Assembly: GCA_030549335.1 (NCBI GenBank)
Contig: CM060194.1
Location: 40,875,171 to 40,939,170 of the forward strand
DNA length: 64,000 nucleotides
Direction of reading: 5' to 3'
Source: Pontederia crassipes
Taxonomy: Eukaryota; Streptophyta; Magnoliopsida; Commelinales; Pontederiaceae
In this document: piece after piece, positions 1 to 11,066 of the stretch
Position numbering within the stretch: the first letter of the stretch is position 1
How the letters are laid out: each line of letters opens with the position of its first letter
Notes under the pieces: generated by a model
Told to the model about the DNA's origin: nothing
Database searches by the model: none
The model's input: only the letters and a program-made list of their open reading frames with translations
Translations under genes and position numbers: made by a program

Positions 1-460
1 TATTATATATTTTTTAGAGGGACACTATATTATTATTGTTGCTCTTATTGTTGTTCAAATCAATAATAACAAACATATTACTCGGGGTCAAGTAATAAAG
101 AAATCAGATCATCAAAGATAAATAACATATCTGCAATGAGAGCGAGAGAGAGAGAGAGGTGCTCATGACATCTGGAAGTGATGATTGTTGTTGTCGTCAT
201 CAACGGAAGGTTGTAGTTCTTTGCCTTCCCGTTGCTTTCTGGACCCATCAAGTCACTTTTCATTTCTATGCTTTTGAGACCAGTCTTTCTGGTTTCCTGA
301 TGAATCTAATCTCCCTATGAACATCGTGTTTCATGTCCTTCAGCTATAGTTTTATTTTTGCTATTACTATGAATTTTTCATGAATGTCCACATGCTCATA
401 CATTGTATTATTAACTCATTATTACTCAACTGTTTATTGATTTCACACACTGATAAATAG
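1..460. other. Non-coding flank with a GA run
   Basis: AT-rich sequence with a short GA run near 141-158. No convincing exon was found. It may be intron of the gene whose possible last exon follows at 461. Confidence 0.4.
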
Positions 461-613
461 ACTGATGAACCTAGCTTGGAACCGGTCATGAGCTCAGAGA
501 CTTCTGAAATCGGAATGACGAGCAAACCTGGGCCATTCATGAATAACTACAGTAGAAGCTCTCAAGTGTTAGATTTCTCGAGAGAACGGTTGGAATTGCA
601 AGCCGGTAACTAA
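461..613 (+). CDS. Possible 3'-terminal coding exon of an upstream gene
   Basis: A 153-nt open frame starts directly after an AG acceptor (ATAAATAG at 453-460) and ends at a TAA (611-613). It encodes 50 residues that are serine- and glutamate-rich and end in LDFSRERLELQAGN. The frame is locally GC-richer than its surroundings and looks like disordered C-terminal coding sequence. The rest of the gene would lie upstream of or beyond the window edge. No family was recognised. It could also be a chance open frame, since no partner exon could be matched in the first 460 bases. Confidence 0.35.
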   Translation, partial: TDEPSLEPVMSSETSEIGMTSKPGPFMNNYSRSSQVLDFSRERLELQAGN

Positions 614-948
614 GGATGGAGCATTTGGTGGTGATCCTGAAATTAAGAGTACTATCCAATGGCTTGCTCCGCATCACAGATCTTCCAATTACTCGTTCAA
701 ATTTGTTTTTGGAAACTTATAATCAAAGAATAATCTATAGGACTCGTGGTCTTAAACGATTCCACACTGAATCACCTTTAAAAAATGAGTTCCAGACTAA
801 TCCTCTACATATTTTAATATCAATATTTTTATGGTACATATCAAAGCAACCAGGATCTCAACATGTTAAATGTTTTTTTCTAGAACGTGTGTTTAAAATC
901 CTAAATGCAGGGGAAATAATTTAAGTGCAGTAGATTTCTTTGTGACAA
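614..948. other. Intergenic, nothing recognised
   Basis: AT-rich DNA without a recognisable gene, RNA or repeat. It would hold the 3' UTR if the upstream exon is real. Confidence 0.4.
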
Positions 949-1503
949 TAAATATTTGGGTTATTTCTATAAACTTTTTCTAAACTATCATAATTTTTTA
1001 TATTTAATTTCAAACTACGAATTTATTTTTTTAATCCTTAAATTATATTTTTTTTTCACTTTAGTCATTCCGTTGACTTCTGTTATGTATTTCGTTACTT
1101 TTTTTTCATTTATGAAAGGACTAACTCCCTCTAAAAAAATATGAAATAACAAATATTATTTTAAAATATAAAAGAACAAATATAAAAAAATTAAAAAAAA
1201 ATCGTTGGAAGGATCGAAGTGGTAAAAAGAATTTGTCATTTATAAAAAAATTAAATTATCCTCCTCTTGTTTTTTCATTTTTTATTTGATGTGTTATGAA
1301 GGGAGGGATAATTTAGTCTTTTCATAAATGAGAAAATTCAAAAGTGATGAAAAATGTAATAGAAGCAGACAGAAAGAAATAAATGGAAAGATTAAAGTGA
1401 AAAAATTATAATAGTTTAAGGATAAAAAAATAAGTTTTTAAAATTATATGCAGAAAAAATGTAATAGTTTAGCGGAGCTTTATGGAAATAACCTTAAATA
1501 TTT
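949..1503. mobile_element. Mutator-like non-autonomous inverted-repeat element
   Basis: The element body is 958-1494. The left end reads GGGTTATTTC and the right end is GAAATAACCT, its reverse complement with one mismatch. It is flanked by the exact 9-bp direct repeat TAAATATTT at 949-957 and 1495-1503. The inverted similarity continues inward through the phrases 'aaactatcataattttt' and 'cactttagtcattccg', as in related copies at 4575, 6686 and 27829. A 9-bp target duplication plus long inverted repeats is typical of Mutator-like elements. There is no transposase ORF. Confidence 0.7.
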
Positions 1504-1857
1504 TTATATGATTGTCACGAAATTTTGTGGTGCATTTTAAACATTAATAATGATAGACATTTATATAGCCAATAAATTAATACAGTCTTCTAAAAAAATA
1601 TAGAGCAAACGCCACACAACGATATCAAAATTGCATCTTAACATTCTTTTCAATTTCATATGCATATCTTGACATACATAGGATATTTATCATTCCAATT
1701 ATCAAAACAAAACATATTACTTGTATTTCATAACTTTGGCAATAGTTTTGAGCAAGCATAATAAGTGCAATCACATACTTTGGGTCTTTTTATGAACATA
1801 TTGTGTAGATTGCTTGTGTTTCGGGCGGAGTCGCAACTTATGGTTGCACACTAATTT

Positions 1858-1898
<41 letters not shown>

Positions 1899-2907
1899 GC
1901 ACTCAAAATTTCAACATTGTATAGTACATATAATCTTTTTATTTGCATAGCAAAGAAAAATTCTACTAACATGCTATCAAATAGATCAACAAGTGCAAAC
2001 TAAAAGAAATACAAATAACATTTGATTCATTGTCCATGATATTAAAAACAAATCAACCATATTATAAAAAAAATATGATATCCAATCTTTCTTATTTACA
2101 TTTAACAAATTTACATAAGGTATTCAACTTTAAGCAAGTGACACATGTAGCTAGTTGGGTTATCATAAAAATATATGCAAACATAAGCATTCAATTATGT
2201 GATCTTAAGCTTATCTTTAAATGAAAGTTTTGACATATATCTTTTCTTTATTTTCATATAACATGTGTTTCAAGTTTTTTTTTTAATTCTAATAAAGTAT
2301 GGTTATTCTTAAGAAGATTGAAGCTTATAAAAAAAAGGTTTGGTTGAAGCTTAAAATTTGTCAAACTTAACATATTCAATATGCATTTCAACATTTGTAT
2401 ATGAAGCTTAAATGACTCTCAATTAGGTTATCATATAAGTATGTGGATCTAGTGCTTAAATGGTATCTAGTATGAAAGATTAATTTCATAATTTGTGTCT
2501 ATGCTTAAAGTTTCCTCATGCAACATTATTCAATGTCATTTTTACTCTTCATTTGACAACTTGAAAATATCAAGATTTGGTTGGCTTCTTCTATTATCCA
2601 AGTCTCTTTTTCTTTATAATTATAGTGAAGCAACCTACAATAATAAATCACTTCTTTTGTACAAAAACTTGTTTGGATCCTTCCTTTATACATCATATTC
2701 ATGTCAACATTCAAATATTCTTTATATTCATATTTAAAAGAATAATGCTCATGAAAGTTACAAAAATGATACATTAAATGAGAAGAGGATAAATCAACAT
2801 GATGAGCATAACAAGAATAAACATGATTGACATGTTTCAACTTGTATTTACTTATCTAGCATTTTTGTCTTCTTTAAAAAGTTTGTTGCAATAAGAAGAT
2901 TTTTGGG
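1504..2907. other. AT-rich intergenic DNA with a TA microsatellite
   Basis: No gene is supported. A (TA)17-type microsatellite occupies about 1862-1895. The short open frames here are AT-driven and lack coding character. Confidence 0.5.
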
Positions 2908-3133
2908 CATGTTTGGATGCAATGAAAATGTTCTAGAATAATTTTTTATAACCCCACGTTGACCTCAACGTTTTAACCAAGTTGGAGCTCTACATCACAA
3001 GAACTTGAAAACTCCATATTCTGCAATCATTGCAGTTGGTGCTATGTTGTTCTACATTATTTTTACCCAAAGAATGTTTAGGTAAAAATGTGAGAATGGA
3101 GCCTCTGCTATGGGTATATGCCAAACGAGCCCT
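2908..3133. mobile_element. Candidate Tourist-like MITE
   Basis: The stretch begins GGGCATGTTTGG and ends CCAAACGAGCCC, which form an imperfect terminal inverted repeat. The flanks TTT and TTA would be a degenerate 3-bp TTA-type target site. Size (about 225 bp) and ends suit a PIF/Harbinger-type miniature element. The imperfect target duplication keeps confidence low. Confidence 0.4.
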
Positions 3134-3613
3134 TAAAGTTTAGAATGTACAATATCTAAACAATTTAAAGAAATGGTAGAAAGATACTTGAGATCATATC
3201 ATCTTGAACATTGAATGCTTTATTCTTATGATCAACTTTCATGTCATACAAGTCATTAACCGAAAGATCATAGTTCCTCATAAATATAATATAATTTTGA
3301 CTAAAACTAAAAATATCATTGTGCATGTCAAATATATTATCATTCAAATTGTAACTATATTGAAAATTGTTGGAGTAGTTAGTAGACATATCATTTACCT
3401 TCTCATATGCAACAAAGCACATTATTTTTCTTTATCATCACATGTGAATATTGAAAGATATTCAGAATTTATTGATGAGATTTGACCCAACTCTTAACAT
3501 ACATCTTCGTCTGATTTTTTTGACTTTGGGATCATCAAAATTCCATTAATAACTTATCATTCTTACACCAAACACATTCCTTTCTTCATTCGAGAGGTAA
3601 GGTGATAACCTAT

Positions 3614-3825
3614 CAAACTAGGAGTGAGAATGGATTGGGACATCCTGACCCACATCTACTCAAATTTTTATCACAATTTGTTATGTAATCGTGTCGAGAC
3701 CCGATCATCGAAATTCCACTGATCAAACTAGGGGTGAGAATGGGTTGGGACATCTTGACATGCTCTAATTTTCGTCTCGACTTGTTATGTGATTGGTCCC
3801 GTCCGAGTCATAAAAACTCGGATTA
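3614..3825. repeat. Diverged tandem duplication, unit about 110 bp
   Basis: The unit starting CAAACTAGGAGTGAGAATGG at 3614 recurs at 3724 as CAAACTAGGGGTGAGAATGG, with continuing similarity (TTGGGACATC, TTGTTATGT). Both units are non-coding, and the copies are clearly diverged. Confidence 0.6.
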
Positions 3826-4565
3826 TGTATCATATATTAAATTAATATATCATATTATTAAAAATATTATATTTATATTAATTAATTTTCTATATATTAA
3901 ATATGCATTATATTATTATATTTTAACTTAATTGATAGATATTATATAATTGATGGTTATCATATAATTGATATTATTATTTTGGGACTATTAATTTTGG
4001 TCAATTTCGAGATGTTTATAAGATTGACCATTTTCATTCTAGTCGTTTAGAACCTCTTTCACAAGTTTCAAACTTTAATATGACAATTGTTAGATGTTCC
4101 GATAAAAAAATAGTCATCATAATTGATAGATAGATAGATAAATAAAAATGTTACTTTATTCTTGTTCGATGCATATTCACTCAATATTCTATAAGGGGGT
4201 GTTTGGCAATTGGAACCGGGTGGAATCAGCCCATTGGTTCCACTCGGTTCCCCAAACACCCCACAGTTCTCGAAGCGGAATCAGGCCGCACTTAATAACC
4301 TTGGATTCAAGGTCTCGTGACCCTGGTTTCAAGGAGCTCGAACCAGCTTCGGTTGCTTTTTTTTCAAAATTTTTTCCGAGATTTTCTTCTTTTTTCAAAT
4401 TTCTTTTATCATTTTATTTTTAACCTCTCTTATATAAATTAATATATTTATAATATATAAAATATAAATAATAAATGATTAATATAGTATTATTTATTAC
4501 TTATTATTTTATTGAAAAAAATTAAATTTTTATTAAATATAAATTATTAAAAAATTATTATATAT

Positions 4566-5755
4566 TTTTAAATAGAGTTATTTCCTCTAATCACTCCTGA
4601 ACTATCGCGAATTACCACATCTATCCCAGACTACGAACTTCATTTTTTGGGTACCTAAACTATCGCAAATTTTCGGTTTAGTCCTTTCGTCCAATTCCGT
4701 GAACTTTTCAGTTAACTTCAATTTTTTTATTTGTGAAAAGACCATCGTACCCCTTTTTTAAATGTTAATCTATTTTTACATAAAATAATATATAATAATA
4801 AATATAAAAATAATTAAAAAATATAAAAAAAATAATTAAAACAAGGACGGGGCGCCGGCCCCCCTGTCGCCGGAGCGAAAAGGGGGGCGCCGGCCCCCCT
4901 GTTACCGGAGCGAAAGTGGGCCTCCCCTCGCGAGCGAGGGATAAAGGGGGGGCCGGCGAGCTCTCTCAGGGGGCGCCAGCCCCCCTAATCTCCCACGCCG
5001 CGCACGAGGGAGAAAGAGGGGGCCGGCGCCCCCGAGCGAGCGAGAGAGCTCGCTCAGGGAGCTCGCCCAGGGGGTTCGGCGAGCTCACTCGGGGGGCGCG
5101 GGAGCTCGCTCAGGGGGGTGCCGGCCCCCCTAATCTCCCTCGCACGGGGGGGCCGGTGCCCCCTTGAGCGACGCGCTCTAAAAAAAATTATGGGGGTGGG
5201 GGGGGGGGGGGGGGGGGGGCGCCGGCACCCCTTTTCTTCCTCGCGTGCGACGAGCGAGAAAGGGGGGCCGACGCCCCCTTGAGCGAGCTCGTCGTGCCGG
5301 CATTGGCGCCCCCGAGCGAGCTCGCCCGCCCGCTCGGGGGCTCCAGCGAGCTCGCTGCGCCGGCGAGCTTGTTCAGGGGGGCGCCGGCCCCTTTATCCCT
5401 CGCTCGGCGGCGCCAGCCCCTTTATCCCTCGCTCGGGGGGGCCAACGCCCCCCTTTTCGCTCCGGCGACAAGGGGGGCCATGCCCCTGTCCTTTTTTAAT
5501 TGTTTTTTATTTTTAATTATTTTTATATATTATTTTATGTAAAAATATATTAACATTTAAGGAAGGGGTACGGTGGTCTTTTCACAAATAAAAAAAATTG
5601 AAATTAACTGAAAAGTTCACGGAATTGGACGGAAGGACTAAAGTGAAAAAATCGTGATAGTTTAGGTACTCAAAAAATGAAGTTCGTAGTCTGGGATTAG
5701 ATGTGGTAATTCGCGATAGTTCAGAAGTGGTTAGAAGAAATAACCCTTTTAAATA
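4566..5755. mobile_element. Mutator-like inverted-repeat element with a GC-rich core
   Basis: The body is 4575-5746 (1172 bp), with ends GAGTTATTTC and GAAATAACCC. The exact 9-bp duplication TTTTAAATA lies at 4566-4574 and 5747-5755. The terminal inverted repeats are unusually long, about 300 bp or more: they run from the AT-rich outer part through 'ttcacggaattggac' and into the edge of the GC-rich core (CCCTGTCGCCGGAGCG on the left, inverted near 5455). The core at about 4845-5490 is almost pure C and G, rich in GCCGGC and GAGCTCGCTC words, and carries a G-run at 5192-5219. Its open frames are low-complexity and not credible genes. Confidence 0.75.
5192..5219 (+). repeat. Poly-G run
   Basis: A run of G broken by one T lies inside the GC-rich transposon core. 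It could form a G-quadruplex, and its length in the assembly may be unreliable. Confidence 0.8.
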
Positions 5756-6036
5756 ATATAATTTTTACAATTTTTTTGGTATAAATTTTTTTAATAGACA
5801 TTTATTATTTAATCTTTTAACAAAATTTAAACTTATATTTATAATACATATTTTTAATTCAAACAACCACTAAAATTAATCATTCACATCTACTTTTTCC
5901 TATCACATCAATTACTTTATTCATCATCATCAAATTTCATCACATCCAAACACACCATGAATTAATCTGTCTTTCAATTCAACTATTCATCAAGAACTTA
6001 GTGGAACTTCAGTTTTCGTTGCCAAATGACCCCTAA

Positions 6037-6685
6037 GACTTCATGGGGTGAAAGTTTGTGGAAATTATTGGAAGAAGGAATTATTCCTTCTCTTTTATAT
6101 ATAATAACTCTTGCATGTTGTTGCCTGGAGTATATTTAGCAGTTAATGAACAAAAGAGTTGAAAAACATTCTTGATAATTAAAAAAATAAGATTAAAGAA
6201 GAATTCATAAAATATTCTTGGACGACAATGCAACATTCTTCTTTTATATCAAAATACATTTCCAACACAAGCATAGTGATGTAAGCATAATATAATTGCA
6301 CATCCATTTCATATTGAAGGACAATTCATGATAATGCAGCCATATATTGTCTTCAAAATTAGCTAACTTGAACACATATATACTTGTTTGGACTTAAGAA
6401 GAACCTCCCAAATACATAAAAAGATGATTTCCGATTAAGTTTTCCTAATATTACATGCCTACTACAACAAAATTTAATTGTCTAGGTCATGAAAGGCCAT
6501 CCAAAATGCATCAATAAATGCTATATCAGTTCATAAAAAAAACCTGCCTACTTATTGATCCTCCAAAACACACAAGGAGGCATCTTCTTTAGGTGGTGCA
6601 TTATAATTAAAAACAACATGAATTATCTTGGGGATCATATTTGTTCTTGATTCAAAGAAATCTTAGCACAGTTAGGAATATAAAA
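6037..6685. other. Intergenic, nothing recognised
   Basis: AT-rich sequence with no supported gene or RNA. Confidence 0.4.
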
Positions 6686-6997
6686 GGTTATAAATATCTT
6701 TTGAACTATAACAATTTTTTGTGTCTCTCTCTAATATATGAACTTATCTTAGTGTCCCTTTAAAATATATTGTGATTTTCACTTTAGTTCATCTGTTACA
6801 TATCTGTTAATTTTTTCGTTATTTCAATTTTTATTTATTAAATGACTAAACTACCTTTCTCTTTTTCTTTATTTTTTTAAAAATTTAAAATAATATAAAT
6901 AGTAAATAAAAGGGCATAATTTAAGGAGGTATTATGCTATATATTAGGGTTAAACGAGATAATCGTTATAGTTTAAAGAAAATTTAAAAAAATAACT
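6686..6997. mobile_element. Degraded member of the GGGTTATTTC inverted-repeat family
   Basis: The left part (GGTTATAAATATC followed by 'gaactataac') mirrors the right part (GAAAATTTAAAAAAATAACT preceded by 'gttatagttta'). The phrases CTAATATATGAAC and 'cactttagttcatctgtta' also match the element at 27829. No clear target duplication remains. Confidence 0.45.
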
Positions 6998-7381
6998 CAA
7001 TAAAAAAATTAGTTATCATCTGTTATAATGTGAAACTGTGGCATCATCCAAAAGTACCTAATATTTCTCTGAAATTATGTGTTCCTAAAATATATAATTT
7101 TTACCAATATATCCTTAATGAAAAGAATTATGTTTAGACATATAAATTCTTTTTAGCTTATAATTTATAAAAGTAATATATTTTTAAAATATGATAATAA
7201 CATAGCCTTAATAATTAATTAATATTTATTTGATTAAATTTTCTTGTGTCACGAATCTCCCTACCGAATAAAAAAAATTCCTAATGTTAGTGTCACACAA
7301 AAGCTTTCTATTACCCTCGACAAAAGAGCTTGTCAAAGGAGCGCGCACTTTGCCCCTAATTTACATGCAGGCACGTAGTTC
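6998..7381. promoter_or_regulatory. Upstream region of the PPR gene
   Basis: AT-rich sequence before the PPR start, expected to contain its promoter. No individual element can be assigned with confidence. Confidence 0.3.
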
Positions 7382-9118
7382 ATGCTTTTATTTTGGCTTT
7401 TATTTTATCAAATGAGAACTACAACTCTTCCTGTGGCCGGCACGGCCACCGCTTCGTCTGAGTTGCGAGCCCCACTGCCATTCGCCGACGACAACTCCGA
7501 TTTTCTCCGCATCTCCGCCGTCATCAACTCGTCGGTGGCCCCCTTCTTGGCCCTTCGCCACTACGCGCAGGTCCACGCCCACCTGCTCCGCTGCTTCCCT
7601 CGCCCATCCGCCCTCCTTCCGCTCTTCAACTCCGCCATCCGCGCCCTCTCCAAGTCCGCCCTCCCGTCCGCACCGCTCGCTGCCGCTCGACTGTTCGTGC
7701 TCATGGCCCGCGCCTCCGTCGCCCCCGACCGATTCACCCTCCCTTTCGTTGTCAACTGCGCCGCCGCACTCCCTTCCCTCCCCTTCGGCTCCCAGCTCCA
7801 CGCCTTCGCCCTCCGATGCGGCCTCCTCCCTTCCGTCCTCCCCGTCGGCAACGCCATCATCGACATGTACGGCAAGTGCGGCTCCCTCCCCCTCGCCCGT
7901 GTTGCATTTCAGGATGTCCCTGGTAAGGATGTAGTCTCTTTCAATGCTCTCCTTGGCGCTCACGCCCGCCTCGGATTGGAGATGAGAGAGGCGCAGAAGG
8001 TGTTCGACTCCATGGCAGACAGAAATGTAATTTCATGGAATGCTATGATTGTCGGGTATGCCAATGTCTGCGACTTGGCTTCCGCACGAGTGATGTTCGA
8101 TCGTATGCCCGTTCGCAACGTGGTGTCCTGGGAGGTGATGATCGTTGGCTACTGCAAAATTGGATCTGTGGACGAGGCTAGGGAGTTGTTCGACAAAATG
8201 CCTGAGAAGAATTTGGTCTCCTGGACGGTGATGATCAATGGCTATTCTCAGTGCGGTCGACCTCAGGAGGCACTCGAAATTTTTCGTGAGATGGAGAGGT
8301 GTGGGGTCGAGCCTGATGCACCTACAATGGTCGGAGTCATCTCAGCATCTGCTCAGATGGGAAGTGTGGAGCTGGCTAATTGGGTTGGGACGTATGTCGA
8401 CCGGAAAAGGATTGAGAGGAACGAACGTGTCCTCACCGCACTTGTAGACATGCACTCCAAGTGTGGCAACGTTGAGCAAGCCTTCCGTGCTTTTGGAGAG
8501 ATCCCTTCTCCTGATGCATACTCCTACACTGCTCTCATCAGTGGGCTCGCATCCCATGGGCACGCGATGGAGGCACTCGAAATCTTCGATAGGATGCAGA
8601 AGGCAGCCATCTGGCCTGATCCTATCACGTTTGTTGGTGTTCTAAGTGCCTGTAGCCACGCTGGGCTTGTCGATAAGGGATTGGAATTCTGGGATAGCAT
8701 GGTTCATGATTACCAAATGGAACGTCGAGCTGACCATTATGCTTGTGTAGTAGATATGCTCGGGCGAGCTGGAAGGCTTAAAGAAGCCCATGATATTGTC
8801 AACAGCATGCCAATGGGGCCACATCCTGGAGCCCTTGGAGCACTGCTTGCTTCTTGTAGAACTTATGGCAATATTGAGATTGCAGAAAGTGTTGCCAAGG
8901 ATCTTTTTAAGTTAGAACCCAATAATCCCGGAAATTATGTTCTTCTGTCAAGTATCTATGCAGAGAAGGGACAGTGGGATGATGCCAACAGAGTGAGAGC
9001 GTTGATTAGAGGTAGAAGATTCAACAAACTGCCAGGTTTGAGTTGGGTTGATAAAGAAAGGAAAGGCCACAAATTAGAAGCTGGCATGCAACACGTACAT
9101 AATGCAAATTTTGGCTAG
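7382..9118 (+). CDS. PLS-class pentatricopeptide repeat protein, E subgroup
   Basis: An intronless 578-aa frame. PLS PPR proteins act in organelles and bind RNA, mostly for C-to-U editing or other transcript maturation; the target here is unknown. The protein shows a run of degenerate 31-36-residue PPR units from about residue 60 to 480, for example units with VISWNAMIVGY (about 215), VSWEVMIVGYCKIG, LVSWTVMINGYSQCG and YSYTALISGLASHG. An E-type region follows from about 480 (GALGALLASCRTYGNIEIAE, NNPGNYVLLSSIYAEKGQWD, LPGLSWVD). It has no C-terminal DYW deaminase motif, so any editing would need a deaminase in trans. A second in-frame ATG at 7412 (residue 11) gives a more usual start, MRTTTLPVAG, and may be the true one. 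The first 500 nt are very GC-rich. Mitochondrial or plastid targeting cannot be decided. Confidence 0.93.
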   Translation: MLLFWLLFYQMRTTTLPVAGTATASSELRAPLPFADDNSDFLRISAVINSSVAPFLALRHYAQVHAHLLRCFPRPSALLPLFNSAIRALSKSALPSAPLAAARLFVLMARASVAPDRFTLPFVVNCAAALPSLPFGSQLHAFALRCGLLPSVLPVGNAIIDMYGKCGSLPLARVAFQDVPGKDVVSFNALLGAHARLGLEMREAQKVFDSMADRNVISWNAMIVGYANVCDLASARVMFDRMPVRNVVSWEVMIVGYCKIGSVDEARELFDKMPEKNLVSWTVMINGYSQCGRPQEALEIFREMERCGVEPDAPTMVGVISASAQMGSVELANWVGTYVDRKRIERNERVLTALVDMHSKCGNVEQAFRAFGEIPSPDAYSYTALISGLASHGHAMEALEIFDRMQKAAIWPDPITFVGVLSACSHAGLVDKGLEFWDSMVHDYQMERRADHYACVVDMLGRAGRLKEAHDIVNSMPMGPHPGALGALLASCRTYGNIEIAESVAKDLFKLEPNNPGNYVLLSSIYAEKGQWDDANRVRALIRGRRFNKLPGLSWVDKERKGHKLEAGMQHVHNANFG

Positions 9119-11066
9119 AATTTCATGATGAATTTAATTGGTAACCAGAGAGCCAAATGTGCTTCAATCTGATAACATCACATTTCATGCCTACGCAATT
9201 CAGGTTTCCGAAGATGACAGAGTGAATGAACTATGAACGTGTTGGATTGAGGATTGCATGCCCCTGCATTAAATGAACACCCTAGAGTTGGGTGATCTAA
9301 ACAGGTTACTGCCATAGAGGGATAAGGAGCTACGCATAGTGCTAATGTTTCATAATCTCATTAAGATTGGGAGACGGAATGTGTTAGAGTTCACAATAAT
9401 TATTTACATTTCAATTTGGGTCAGCCAATTCAATTTATTGGAAACTCGGTAATTAGGGTTCAGTTTTTATCAATACCCACATGGTGCAGTGATGCGACTC
9501 AGGGAAACTGGTATCATTCAAAAGTAACTGTCCATGAGGTCAGCAAAACTATATTTTTTTTACCAATTTATCACAAATGATAAAATTTCATGTTAAATTT
9601 CATATGATATATTTATGCTGATCTTTGTAAATGTAACATTTTTTTTAGACGTGTAAATGTAACATGTTAATTTATAATTTCATTGCATGCATAGAATGTG
9701 CTAATAGTATCATTTTTTATTTCTGTAAAGTCCATTTTTCTATGAAGTTTCATGGATCTCTTGGCGCCAACATAAATGCTGCTTTGTATCTTTGTTTACA
9801 AATATCTCCTCCAGGAAGAAAGAATAAAGACTTCTTATTTCCAATCTATGGGACTAGTTTATTTTGAAAGAATGTATGGGACTAGTTAGGGTAGGGCTGC
9901 CAGCCAAATAAGAGGGATTTACCAGTAAAAATAAAATAAAATAAAATAAAATAAAAGAGCTTTGCTGTCGAAGTAGCAATCATGGCATTAAAGCATGAAT
10001 TGTGCTTATGAAACCAAAGTGCCTAAAATATGTCTGGTTTACTTAAATTATTAGTCCTAAACAAGTGCTATCAATTTGTAAAATGAAGCTAGATTGTATG
10101 TCTGATCGTGAGGATAATCACCTTGGATGCATCATTGATGTTGGCTCTTTGTATGCAACGTAAAGCATATATTTTTGTATAAATCTATAACATTGAATTC
10201 TCTATGGCCAAGAATCTTATAGATATTTACTGCTCTGTATAATTGAGAGTTTTTTAGGCATTTTTTTTTTCTGATAGGTTTTGAGGACGTTTCTTATATT
10301 TTCTGAGGGAACTAATGTTTTCTTAAAACAAGCACGAGATAATACGAAAGAAACTCTAACTTAAGGTTATACTGTTGGGCATGTTTATGCTACCATCTCC
10401 ACCTATTGCTTTGGGAGCACATATCCTTGTTTGGGAGCTAATTCCTCTGGTCAAATCAGAACAGTTGCTTTGTCCACACCCCTATTATACTGTTCTTCCT
10501 AATGCCTGTCCTGAACATAGGAACAAAATAGTTCTGTCACATCGGGTTTTAGTATGGAAATGCTGTTTCATCGCTATCGCCAAGGTTGAAATATTTAAAG
10601 TTCTTTCGGGTATCATTGGGTGAATCCTGGTTGTTGGATGCATTGCTTTGGCAGACTGGTAAAGCAGTAGTGGTTAAAATGTGAGATAGACATGATCGAA
10701 GCTTTATGAATCTCAAGGAACAACTGCACACAGATTGCACTCTGCTATGTTATCATGATGAATCTCAATTATGAGTCACTTCAATCCATTGAAACAAATA
10801 TGACAATCACTAACCCAAAATATATAAATATAAATATGGTGTGTGTGACAACAATTTTCTTTTACCCCAGAAAAAACAATTGGGAGGAGAGTCTCCCATA
10901 AAGCTAAGGTTTAACATATTTTGTCTGGTTCTGAAAATTCTGTAAATAGTTTTGTAGACGACTATTAATTTGGGACGGAGAAAAGTATATAGATATGATA
11001 CAGCAAAAGATTAGTACACGTCATATACAGGTTTGAAGTTCAAAATTGTAAAGTCTCAAGATTCAA
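9119..11066. other. Intergenic between the PPR and DUF2358 genes
   Basis: 3' flanks of two convergent genes. It holds small insertions (9640-9651 and 9860-9874) and a short AAAAT run near 9930-9956. No further gene was seen. Confidence 0.5.
9626..9665 (-). mobile_element. Tail-only retroposon insertion, 12 bp
   Basis: The 14-bp direct repeat TGTAAATGTAACAT occurs at 9626-9639 and 9652-9665 around the insert TTTTTTTAGACG. On the minus strand the insert reads CGTCT followed by an A-run, like the very end of a LINE. Confidence 0.5.

Larger units (their letters stand above)
4192..6036. mobile_element. Harbinger/Tourist-like element interrupted by a Mutator-like element
   Basis: The outer element is 4195-6033. 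Its left end is GGGGGTGTTTGGCAA and its right end reads TTGCCAAATGACCCC, an inverted pair with a few mismatches. The 3-bp repeat TAA flanks it at 4192-4194 and 6034-6036, matching the PIF/Harbinger target preference. With the internal insertion (4566-5755) removed, its own length is about 0.66 kb. No transposase is encoded. Confidence 0.55.

Noticed and set aside
4845..5490. Contaminating bacterial or organellar DNA
   Set aside because: The GC block is symmetric, extends into the inverted repeats, and is enclosed by a clean 9-bp target duplication, so it belongs to the transposon.
4916..5542. Overlapping open frames of 80-90 residues in the GC-rich core
   Set aside because: Low-complexity Arg/Ala/Gly/Pro peptides produced by GC bias in several frames at once. 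They lie in a transposon core and have no domain.
7400..7963. 187-residue open frame on the minus strand opposite the PPR gene
   Set aside because: Shadow frame caused by the high GC content of the PPR 5' part; it is Gly/Glu/Ala-rich without motifs.
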